Positions 22,233-32,782 of a DNA stretch of 64,000 nt are shown here, piece after piece. Source of the DNA: Nannochloropsis oceanica (lineage: Eukaryota > Sar > Eustigmatophyceae > Eustigmatales > Monodopsidaceae); contig CP038135.1 in assembly GCA_004519485.1 (NCBI GenBank), positions 248,001 through 312,000 on the forward strand, written 5' to 3'. A program made the position numbers and the translations under genes. Numbering within the stretch: position 1 is the stretch's first letter; every line of letters starts with the position of its first letter. The notes below the pieces were generated by a model, which did no database searches, was not told where the DNA came from, and worked only from the letters and a program-made list of their open reading frames with translations.

Positions 22233-23922
22233 TTATGCATCCTCCGGGGCATCACCATCCACCTCCTCATTCTCTTCTTCAATCCTCTTGATCATGGCCT
22301 GCAAGTCCGCCTCGTCCCGCTGGCTTACCACCTTGGGTGCCATCTTGACTTCTAACCTCCCCTCACTTTCGGTAACCTTCGCTCGGATTTTCTCAATCAC
22401 TCGGTTCAGGTTCTCGATGCCCACATCCTTCTCTAGCGTGTTGGTAGTGACGACATACCTAGTAGTAGAAGAGGTAATGAGAGAGGGAGGGTAAGTGAGC
22501 AATATAGGCAGAAGGAGTTAAGGACAGACAGACAGAAGGCAGACAAAACGAAAGAGACAAGACAAAATAGACAGAAAGGCCTTCTCCTTCCCTCCCCGAC
22601 GCTTACATTGGTGGCGCAATTAGTTTTATATCCACCTCGCTCGAAGAAGGGGCGTCCAAGCCCGCCTGCAACGCCGCACGGATGGCTTCAATCCCCTCGT
22701 AAGCAAAGCACGTCACTTCAATATCAGCACGGATTTTGATTGGCTTGGGCGCGAGGCGACGTTTAATGTACGTAGTAATGCTGTTTTTCAGCTCAGGGGT
22801 GATATCAAGGTCAGCAAACACGTCTTCGTACCGCTCGTCGCCTTCGGGAAGGAGTGACTGGGGGGGTAAGGAGGAGGGAGGGAGGGAGGGAGGGAGGGAG
22901 GGAGGTGTTAATGAGTGCTGAGACAGCTCTTCCATATCCGCTGAACAGATTAAAGGAAGAACGGGAGGAAAGACGAAAAGGACATAGGCACGTACCTTGG
23001 AGAAAGCATCGAAGGCGTGTCCATGCTTGCGGTAGAGGGGCCAGCCCACCTTCTTGTACAGATCCTCGAGCCAGATGCCGTGTTGGTCGGCCACGTGGCG
23101 AAGGACGGAGTGCACCGCCTTAGCTTTGTTGTAACGTTCTTCGCATTTAATAACGTCATCGGGGGAAACCCGGCGCTTGGAGAGATCGATGTAGCCTGGC
23201 GAGGGAAGAGGAAGGGAGGGAGGGAAGGATCAGCATAGGTGAAGGGGTTGCGCTCACTGCTCGCTGCTCGTATGGTTGTTCAATAGAGGTAGGTAGAGGC
23301 ACAACAATGTACACGCAGAAATTTACCTTTATCTTTGTCCACCCGCAGTACCGACACCACCTCCAGCTTGTTCACACGGATCAGCTTTTTGATGGAACGG
23401 ATGCGGCGTCGGGACAGCTCAGAGTGCAGGATCATGCCCTGTTATAAAGTAAGGGGGAAGGTGGGAGAGAGGGGCCGTGTGAGAAGAAAGGCCCAGAGGG
23501 CGAACAGCCTACTCTTATACACCCAACGACGAAGAGTTCAAATTCTTTTCTCTCTTGCGTGCCGCCTGTTTCACATCCCTCCCCTCCTTCCCTCTCTCCC
23601 CCCGGGAGCCCTCACCTCAATGTCGTTGTACTCAAGCAGGATCACTTCCGCCGCCATCTCAGCGATGTTCATGACTTTCACCATCACCATGCTCTCTGGG
23701 TTAGGGTACTGCTCTTCGTAAAACCGGCATTGCAGGCGAGTGGACTCGTCCCGTGCGATAGGTGGGAGGCCTTCATCGCCCTCCGTCGCCTTATTATGAT
23801 GATGGTTATGGTGAAGCAAGGGGGCAGAATGTTAGGAATAGAGGGATGAAAGCAATAGGAATAGAAGAATAGGAGACATTGGTTTGGGGGGAGGGGAGAA
23901 AGGTGGGAGAAGAATGTACCAT
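22233..23922 (-). CDS. EIF2S1: Translation initiation factor eIF2 subunit alpha
   Basis: Proposed exons: 23922-23920 (ATG only), 23789-23616, 23438-23327, 23195-22996, 22857-22607, 22458-22233; about 321 residues, the normal size. Exon 2 encodes [19 protein letters not shown] and the S1 fold [16 protein letters not shown]; exon 3 encodes [12 protein letters not shown], which includes the regulatory serine equivalent to human Ser51 (here about Ser68). Exons 4-6 give [68 protein letters not shown] and an acidic C-terminus. eIF2-alpha delivers initiator tRNA with GTP, and phosphorylation of that serine shuts down general translation under stress. Exons 2-6 are certain. The start is inferred: an ATG directly followed by a GTACAT donor, spliced to GCG ACG. 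Confidence 0.94.
22871..22905. repeat. GGGA tandem run in eIF2-alpha intron 4
   Basis: On the coding strand this is a CCTCC run just before the CCCAG acceptor of exon 5 and so doubles as the polypyrimidine tract. Confidence 0.85.
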
Positions 23923-25743
23923 GAGTGACGCTTCTATTGATGGACGTGTAGGAAGAAGTGGTGTTGCGCTGCTCCTTGACTGTGGTATGGCACAGGGGTG
24001 GGTGGGAATTGCGAGAGGTTGACAGAGAGCAGGACCGCGGAGCACGTATAGAGAGGATACTGGCTGGCATGTTCACCTCGATGAGCATAGGTGAGACTCA
24101 AGGTAAATAAGCTGGTGACATAGGCACACCGCTATGCCGGAAAGAAGCAGGCATGATGAACGGCCTCTCCGCGTCCGCAAACCTTTTGCGCGAATCGAAA
24201 GGGGCATGGGCCAGAGTGCGAAAGCGTTATTTTCCCTTTCTTGTAAACCACTTGACGCCTGGGATGGTCTCCTACATATCTATTTGTAAGACAAGCACCG
24301 ACGTGCCCTACCTGCTCACGGGAAAGTATCATGGGGCAAACAACGACAACCCCTACTCGATTTGACCACCCCTTTTGGTGTAAGAAATCCCTCCTACGAC
24401 GAGTGATTTCAACAGCACGAAAGCGTCTGATTTCTAAGCAACTCCCCTTCGCCTCTGGTTGATATACACGTGAAAGACTCGACGAAGTAGTGACCGAAAA
24501 TCACACAAAGACAAGGAATACGGGCAGCCTGTAAAAACGTCCCCGTTCTGACACCCAACACACTCTGCATCACTACCACACATTACTACCGCACAAAAGC
24601 GCACCACAAGGAAACAAAGAAAGAAATGTCGCAATGCAACGCACAGTGTAATAGCCGACATATACAGAAGATATCGTATGGACGGGAAAAATGGATAAAT
24701 GCTCATGAACGCGCGGTATCAATTTTGCCTTGGCTGTTTCTGGACGTCAACGTCACCACGTCGTTCGCCCTCTTCTTTTCTTCTCAGGGTATCTCTCCCT
24801 TGCGCCTTTCTTCCCCTTTCTTGCTTTTTGCTTATCATTCGTCCTGTTTCTCTTCTCCTATATCCTTGTTCTTCTTGATCCTCTTGCCTTTTTTTCTTGG
24901 TGCGTTGCCTACCATTTCACAAAGATAATGACCCCTGGGGAAAACGCTTGTTTTCTTCATCTCTCGTCCCTCTCTTTCGTTGTCTGCAACCTGACTCCTC
25001 AGGGCAGGTCGAATTTAGATTGCTGCTGTGGCAGTCCCTGCTGCTGCTCCTGTGGCTGCCTCTGCTTGTTTCGTAAGTATGTGCGATTTGCTGGTGCTTT
25101 TGCCTTTCATTCTGTTTTTCTTGTTGCGCTCTAGCTAGATGGATGGTTCAATTGTAGAGGGGGCAACGCTCTCTCTGACCACTTTTTCCTCTTCTTTTTC
25201 TTCATCTCTCCTCTTTAGGGAAAGGCAGACAACGAAGCAAACTAATAGGGCCAAGATCCGCTGCTTTCTTTTCCCTGCTTGCTTATGAAAAAGACTGGTC
25301 AAAATTGATGGCTGGATCGACATCGATATCTTCGCACTACCTTTCAGTAAATGTGTTTCTCACTTGCACTTTCTCTTCGTCTTGGTCACTGTCATCGTCA
25401 CGATTGTGATGAAAGGTTGAAATATAATAAGATTTGTAATAATAATAGAAATAATAATAATGGTGGAAATGATATATTTATTATATAAGCTAATAATAAT
25501 TAAATGGTTGGACTAGTGGGCTGGATTATGTACATGTATCTCTGCCTCTCTCTTTGGGACGGGTGATTAAAAAGGCTCCCTTCTTGCTGCTGCTTTTTTG
25601 TCTCTCGCACACATTCACATGCACACACACATACACACACCACAAAAAAGAACCGAAAAATGACTCAAAAGCTCTTTTTCTCTCTCCCACACATTTTCCC
25701 TGGGTCCATCCTTCTCTACATCTCTTCTACTCTCCCTCACTTT
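23923..25743. other. Long spacer upstream of eIF2-alpha
   Basis: Should hold the eIF2-alpha promoter and the bZIP 3' UTR. An AT-rich patch with AAT/TAATAA repeats (about 25428-25505) sits near the bZIP end. The hydrophobic open frames at 24626-25134 lack a start in good context and any recognisable motif. Confidence 0.5.
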
Positions 25744-27259
25744 CTACCACGGGTTTTGATTCGCCCATGACGATGTTGAAGACGATCGATTCCCCATACC
25801 CCCCCCCCCTTCTCCCCCTCCATTATACTCATCTCCCTCCCAATTCCCGAAAGTCCCCCTTTCATCATTACAACCCGTTCTCCCTTCCCCTTCCCCCTCC
25901 CTCTCTCCCTCTTCCTCCATCCCCCTCTGCTCCAAAGGCAACTGTTGTGGATAGCTCGCGCCTCCACTCCCCGTCCTGGCCATGCCCAGCCGCTGCGAAA
26001 TCAAAGACCCACCTACTCCCCCTCCGCCTCCTCCTCCAAGGCTCAAGCTCCCTCCTCCTCCCCCTCCCGGTTGAAATTCGGTAGGTATACCCCAGTCTTC
26101 ACTGTCGAAGTGCTGCAGTGATCCCTCCCCCACCCCTCCTCCTCCTCCTCCCAAATCAGCTGCTGACGCCGCATGACCCCTCCTCCGACTGATACCGCTG
26201 CTGTGGCTGCTGCTCCTGACACGATTCGCTTGACCAGCAGCAGCGTTAGCGTCAGCAAATGTAACCGAAGAGGCGGGGCCTGTAGCTATTTGATCAGGAG
26301 GGCTCTTCTGTTGCCTCCTCTGCTGCTGCTGAAGTTGCGAAAGCGGTCGCAAGCCCTGTTGCTGCTGCTGCTGCAGTTGCTGCTGCTGCTGCTGCTGCTG
26401 CTGCAGTTGCTGCTTTAGTTGCTGCTTTAGTTGCTGCTGCAGTTGCAGCTGCAGTGGCTGCTGGAGCCTGGATTGTTGTGTTTGATGAGGAGTCTGTCCT
26501 GTATCCCTCCCTCTTGGCTTCCCTCCCTCCCCCTCCCCTCCTCCTCCTCCGTAGTAGAAGTCAGTGGTCGAGTCCATTAGGGGCATTAGATCCGATGCGT
26601 CCCACAAGGAGGGTGGTGGTTGTGGTTGTTGTTGTTGTTGTTGTTGTTGTTGCTGCTGCTGCTGCTGCTGCTCCTGGCGTTGTTGTTGCTGTTGTCGTTG
26701 CTGTTCCTGTTGCTCTTTTTGCTGTTGTTGCTGCTGCTGCTGGCGTTGTTGCTGCTGCTGTTCTTGAAGCTGCTGTTGCTGTAGTAGCTGCTGCCGGCGA
26801 AGCTGTTGCTGAGCTCTTTGCTGTTGTTGCTGCTGTTGCTGCTCCTGGGGCTCGAGGTATCCCACAGCAGATCGACTTAATCGTGCGTAGGTAGGTCCTC
26901 CTCCTCCTCCTCCCCTCCCTCTTCCACCACCGCCACCGCAACTGCTGCTGTTGCCACTGTCCTTGTTGGTCATGGCTTCAGCTACTGATGATATTGCTGT
27001 TGAATTTATTGGCTGCTGGTGCAAGGAAGAGGAAGAGGAAGACGAAACGGAGGACGGAGGGAGGGCCGAGGCAGAGAGCGAGGCGGGGGGGAGCTGGGAA
27101 GGATCAAACCCCAAAACGCCGGCTAGTGGCTGGTAGAACTCGTCAAAATCAGCCTCATCCAGCATTGAGTTTGTAATCTGCTGTTGCTGCTGCCCCTCCG
27201 CCTCCTCCTGCTGCTGCTGCTGCTGCTGCTGCCGCCGTTGCTGCTGTTGTTGCCGCCGA

Positions 27260-27319
<60 letters not shown>

Positions 27320-28407
27320 AGCTGTTGCTGCTGCTGCTGCTGTTGTTGCTGCCACGACAACCCTCCCACTCCTCCGCCCACTCCTCCAGAATCATACGCC
27401 AAAGGTACACCTAATAAGCCCCCCCCTCCCCCAGATCCTCCCCCAACCCCTCCACTACCCCTTACCACGTCTCCCCCCGCACTTCGGGCTAAGTCGAGAG
27501 TATCCAGCCCTTCGTACCGCGCTAATCGCTGTTTCAGCTGTCTATTCTTGTCCTTCAATGCCTCTACCTCTAGCTCGAGAGCTTCCACCTGATCCCTCTT
27601 CCTCTTCCTTGATAACGCCGCTGACTCCCTGTTCCGAATCATCCTCAATTGCTTCTTCGTCAGGGCAACCGCCGCCGCCATGTCCTCCGCGTCTTTCCTC
27701 CGTCTCATAATCGTTACTTCCCCCGTCACCGAGCTCGAGCTACTCCCCGGCAAGTCCTCCTCCCTCCCTCCACCCCGTCCATCCTCATCATCGTCTCCAA
27801 AGGGGTTGTGGTGGTGCTGCTGGTGCTGCATGTGCGAGGCACTCAGTATCATATCCCTTTCTCCCCTACTTTGCAACAAACCCATCTTCCGTGCCCGTGC
27901 TTTCCTTCTCTCCGCTGCCTGACTCGCTGTGGAACTCCCTCCCGTCGACTCATTCGAAGATCCTCCTCCTCCACTGCTGCTGGTACTTCCCTCACCATGC
28001 CCTGTGCTCCCGCCGCTGCTCTCCCCGCTCCCCCTGTGTCCACCATGGCCAGGCCAGGCAGATAGTGAAGTTGAAGTTTCAGACGGTGGGGAAGAGGAGG
28101 TGGAGGATGAACGCTCGTTGCCTTCGCTGCAGTTACTGATGAGCTTGTTGCCGCCTGGTGTTATCCCGCTGCCGGAGGTACCGTCATCCTCGTTGACCTC
28201 GTCGTCGATCTCAAGCATGGCCGAGTCCTCGCCCAAGGCCCCACGTTGGCGTTGGCATTGTTTCTTGGAGCTGCTGGTGCGCATGAAATTGTTGCTGTTG
28301 TTGTGGTTGTTGTTGTTCTCTGTTTCTCCTGCCGTAAAAGTCGCACCAATTTCACTCTTGATTGTGGCTAGATTGTCCTGAGCACCCACATCCCTCGCCG
28401 CGGCCAT
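25744..28407 (-). CDS. bZIP transcription factor with long polyglutamine tracts
   Basis: Single exon, 887 residues from the ATG at 28407 (MAAARDVGAQ); the frame is open above this only through non-ATG codons. The basic-leucine zipper lies at about residues 245-300: the basic region RMIRNRESAALSRKRKRD contains the diagnostic N-x7-R, followed by heptads VEALELEVEALKDKNRQLKQRL. The invariant Asn and Arg are present, so DNA binding as a dimer is expected. Upstream are Ser/Gly-rich segments; downstream the protein is dominated by glutamine runs, glycine runs and Ser-rich loops, the usual composition of activation domains. Target genes are unknown. It is divergent from the FG-GAP gene across a ~1 kb spacer. 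Confidence 0.9.
27208..27350 (-). repeat. CTG/CAG repeat in the bZIP gene
   Basis: The longest of several glutamine-coding runs in this gene; others lie at about 26360-26405, 26620-26680 and 26740-26850. The units are mostly CAG with CAA interruptions. Confidence 0.9.
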
Positions 28408-29400
28408 ACCAGCAGGGAGCAGGCGGCGGTGTGAAAAGCAGTGATGTTGGTGTCGGGTGTGTGTGTCGCCTCGCGTGCCTGGTGTGTGTCCAAGACAGGA
28501 CAACCAAGGAGGAAGGGGGCTTCACTCTCTACGAGGACGAAAAGGCGGCGGGGCAGACGGAGACAGAGAGTGGGCCACTTTTCCCGTTGATGGCTGGGTA
28601 CAGGAAGAGAGACGATGGTGTCTCGCTAAGTGGCGGTGGTTGGTAGCGCCGCTAGTGCAGTGCTATCGGGCGATGTCCTATGGTGACATTTGTGAGAAGA
28701 AGGGGGGGAGATTATTGATTGCGTGAGGGCTAGCAAGCAAATGCAACGACCTGATTGGTAGGATCATGGATTGCGGCACATTGTCGCTTCGAATGCCTTG
28801 GGTTCCTGTGGAGCCGGCCTGGGTCCCAGGCCATGCCCGATGACCACCAGGAAGAACGCGGGCGCGTGGAAACGTCAACAGAGAGAAGAGAAAGGGGCAG
28901 CAATATGGGGGATGGTCTTTGAGCTATCCTAGCCACACACGACGCCCCCGTCTCGTGAACCACCTGCGCCTTTGAGCAAAAAGCTAATGTCCGTAGTGCA
29001 TGCTTGGGCCGCGGAGCGGTTGGACAAGGTCAAGTGTGCCAAATCAAGCGCCCTAGCTTCGGCTGAGAATGGTGCGTGTGTGAGATTCGAGTTTCCGTCC
29101 ACCAAAGTATGATGCCAAAGGCGCGTAAAATAATGTGGGTCGTACGTCGCTCGCTTTATTTTCGAGCTCCTTCTCTCCTTGTATACCTTTGCATACATCC
29201 CAGCTTACATGTTTGCAGAGTAAAAGGGAGCGGGAAGCAGATGTTGGGGGGCTTTCCTTGCTTTCTTTTTGGCAAGCTACTTGTCTCTGCCGAACAACGA
29301 AGCAAATGACCTCCCCACTGTCCATCTCTTGTGCTCCCTCATTCCATTTCCGCTTTCTCGACGCGTCCACATAACGATAGGACTCCTGTCGCGCTTAGGC
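28408..29400. promoter_or_regulatory. Divergent intergenic region, bZIP / FG-GAP
   Basis: A 993 bp spacer between diverging genes, expected to carry both promoters and 5' UTRs. No gene and no named regulatory site was recognised. Confidence 0.45.
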
Positions 29401-31444
29401 ATGGTCAAATTCTTCACCACCATCGCAAACTGCAGGCTTCGCTCCGCTCTGCTTTTGCTCCTGCTGCCGCTCCTCTCTTTTGTGCTAGACATGGTCGCTA
29501 GGGCCGACGGCTCGATAAGTAGCACCACTACTGCAACTCCGTTCCCAGAAACTCAAAAATCGCTCGTACAAGGCCAACAAAAACAACAAGAGGGACGAAA
29601 TTATGACAGTCTAGGAGATATCGATCGGCAAGGGCAGCATGAGAGGCCGCGCAAGTCCGAGGCTTTCCATGCGGAGGAGGAGGCACTCAACACCCAACGA
29701 GCAGGAGCGACGCTGCAGCAGCCACAGCACCCTGTGCCCTCCTTCGATAAAGCTATGGACGATTCTGACGATAATCTGCTGAGCAATTTCGACGCCTTGT
29801 TGGCAGAGGTAATGCTGGGCGCGGAAGAGGTGGGGCTCATGCAAGTAGCCTCCTCGCTCTCTGGAGAAGGAGGCGAGGCCCTCTATCAAACTTCTATTGC
29901 TCCTGCTTCAGGCCTTGGCGACAAGAAAGCCCAAGAGATGGATAAAAACGCTGATAGCGTGACACTCGGCACTGGCCAACCAAGTCTCCACAATGAGCAC
30001 CACGGCGACCTTGCCGAGGCCCACCACCGTGCTCTCTCTCACAAGAAAAAGACGGGGTCTGCGGTCTACTATCCCGACGGCAACTTCCTGCCAGCCACCG
30101 CGGTTGGCGGAGCAGGTGGCTTGGGCGGCCGTCCTGGCATTGGGCTCGCTCCGTCCGTGCGTCCAGGCATCACTCTCGGCGTGACACGATTTCGCGATTC
30201 GATCGATGCCCGCAATCGCAAGGTAAAGCGAGGAGGCCATGCCCTGTGCACTAATTTTCGTTTCATACCACCCTTATCTTTCCCTGCTGAAGGCGTGGGA
30301 CCCTCGAACGTTGAAATCGGTGATTTGAACGGCGATTGTATCAAGGATCTGGTGGTGTCTGCCTCAGGCTCGGACGTGATTGTGATCTTTCTAGGGTGTG
30401 GGGACGGAACTTTTTTTCCTGGCGTTCGGTATCCTGTGGGGCCTCCCGGTAGCTTCCCATACCGAGTTCGACTGGCGGACGTGAATCATGATGGTCGCTT
30501 GGACATTATCACCGCCAATTTGGGCGGGGCCGCCCTGTCTATTTTGCTTGGGCGCGGCGATGGAACCTTTACCAATGGATTTGTTTTTCCTACTGGAGGT
30601 GGTGGGCCCGTGGACCTGGCGCTGGGTGATTTCAACGGCGACGGGATTCTGGATGTCGCACTGGCGCTCGCCCAATGCGAGTCGTTGACTATTTTGTTCG
30701 GAGACGGTCGAGGGTCCTTTGTGCGGCCGCTTGAGATTGCACTCGGCTCAGGCTTTCCACTCTCCATTTTGGCAGTAGACTTGAATTTGGATGGATTCGC
30801 GGATTTGGTCGTCGGCATGTCGGCCTTGGGTCGGAACTTGGCTGTGCTCACCAGCCTAGGCGACGGTACGTTCCGCCGGCCTGTGTTGCACGAGCTTGGC
30901 AAACATAACAGGCCTGTCAGCCTGGCGGTGGGATACTTCAACTGTGATCTTTTCCCAGATATCGTTTTAGTGAATGGAGGATCTGACAATTCTTTGTCGG
31001 TGTTGTTGGGCCGCGGTGATGGCAGCTTCCGCACCCCTAGGAGCTTTTCCGTCTCGCCGGGGTTGGCGCCCATGGCCTTAGCAGTAGGGGACTTTAACGG
31101 GGATCTGATTCCTGATATTGTGACAGCCAATGCTTTATCTAATGATGTGACAATCCTGCGTGGTAAGTCTTCATGCTATGGAGGGAGGCTTGCATGACAT
31201 AGTTGCTCATTTATGCCCCATCACTTCCATTCAAAATCCTTTTAACACAGGACATGGTGACGGAACATTTTCGCGGGTGCGTACATTTCCAGTAGACGGT
31301 GTTGGTATACCAGGTCCCGCGGCACTCGCGGTCGGACTGCTCAACAAGGACATAAAGCACGACATTGTTGTTGTACACTTCTCTGGCAATTTGGTGTCTA
31401 TCTTACTCAATACATGCACCAAGGAGCTCTTCAAACACATCTGA
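29401..31444 (+). CDS. Secreted FG-GAP/VCBS beta-propeller protein
   Basis: Two exons: 29401-31162 and 31251-31444 (donor G|GTAAGT, acceptor ACAG|GA), about 651 residues. The N-terminus is a signal peptide (SALLLLLLPLLSFVLDMVARA). An Asn/Gln/Glu-rich linker of ~220 residues follows. Then come seven FG-GAP/VCBS units, each with a Ca2+-loop of the D-x-N-x-D-x-x-x-D type: GDLNGDCIKD, ADVNHDGRLD, GDFNGDGILD, VDLNLDGFAD, GYFNCDLFPD, GDFNGDLIPD and, in exon 2, GLLNKDIKHD. Between them lie GRGDGTF motifs. Seven units fit one complete seven-bladed propeller as in integrin alpha chains. The likely site is the cell surface or secretory pathway, with a binding rather than catalytic role. VCBS proteins are common in bacteria, so transfer is possible but unproven. 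Confidence 0.88.
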
Positions 31445-32782
31445 AAGGGGAAGAACACTAGGGGGTTTAGGAGGGGTAGATGCCGGCATCAGTCCCACTC
31501 GTGGTTGCGGAATAACCGGCTGCCAACCAACTACGTACTACCCCGTCACCCGGGGCGGGCTTACTTTATTTGCTCATAATATGATAGAAGTAATCGCAAC
31601 CATGCCGGTGGCAAAGCGCATAGTGGAGATTGAATCCTCCCAAGAATGAAAAGAACAAAAATTAAAACAATTTCTTTTTTTCCATTTATAATCCGAGAGG
31701 TAAAAGAGCCCGTGCATTTAAAACCCCAAAGAAAGGCGTTACAAGCACCCCTCGTTTCGAGAAATATCTTCAAATGTGACTAATTATCACTCCTAAGTCA
31801 GGCTGACATATCGCTCAGTCGTCAACCATTAATCTCAGACAAACTCAAACTGAGCATAGAGGTCTCGAATCCTCCCGGTGCTCACCTTTGGGCTCGATCT
31901 GCTGCCGTCGCTCGATCCGAGTCTGATCTGATCTGGGAACTCTTGAGAGATCTCTGGCGAGACATTGTCTGGCTGAAACTATCATCCTCACCGGGATGCC
32001 CCCCCATATTATGTATTACTTGTCTGGGTGATCAGGAGGGGGGTGGGGGATCCGAAAGAAGGACGGACAATTGGTGACAGATGAGCGAGGTAAGAACTGA
32101 AGCTGAGGACGTTGCTGTGGGGCAGGTTGGTGAACAGCTCCAAATTCCATTAGAAGCCCCAGCACTTCTCAGGATGGCTCAGGTCAAAATTCAGCCTGAT
32201 CGTCTGTCACAGACATCGTTCAGACTATCACAGATACTTCGTTTCTATATGTTGGATTTTTGTGTTCCTGGGCCCTTCCCAACTTCGTGTAAAGCAGTTT
32301 ATCCGGGGCTTTCGGAGCTTTTCTGGCGGATTTCTTGTCACAATGTGTGCAAACCCAAGGGCAAGGACAGTACACCCGTGTCGAGCGTCGACACACAACT
32401 TTGGACGGAAATATGGGGGGACGAGTTGTACCAGCAACGAGCGCACATGGCCCCGCTTTTCAGCGATACGACTCTCCACCCCCACCACACGGATCCCCAG
32501 CCCAGGACGTCTCGCACGACCCATAAGAGATCACGCCATGCATTATCATGCCCAGCATACACACCCACGATTTCTTTACTCCCATCCTCAATAGCACAGG
32601 GTAGCGCTCATTCCTGCCTTGTGGTTGTCAGGGGAGAGGGCGCCCTCATTGTTACAAACTGACAGCTCTCTGTCCTTCGCTCAATCATCATTCAGCCGCC
32701 GCGTGTTCGTCAGATTTTGCTTGCGGCGTGCGGCTTAAGTTGGCCCTGCCTTGCAAGCGTCAAGCACACAGACTGAGTGAGG
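31445..32782. other. Spacer between FG-GAP and DYRK genes
   Basis: Same-strand spacer of 1.3 kb. A 193-codon frame (32081-32662) begins at an ATG but has no motif and mixed composition. The last ~100 bases probably contain the DYRK 5' UTR. Nothing else was recognised. Confidence 0.45.

Noticed and set aside
31850-31900. tRNA-like T-loop (GGTCTCGAATCCTCC)
   Set aside because: The flanking stems do not pair and no acceptor stem or anticodon arm could be drawn.
32081-32662. 193-codon plus-strand open frame
   Set aside because: Begins with ATG but has a donor-like GAGGTAAGAA six codons in, mixed composition and no recognisable domain.
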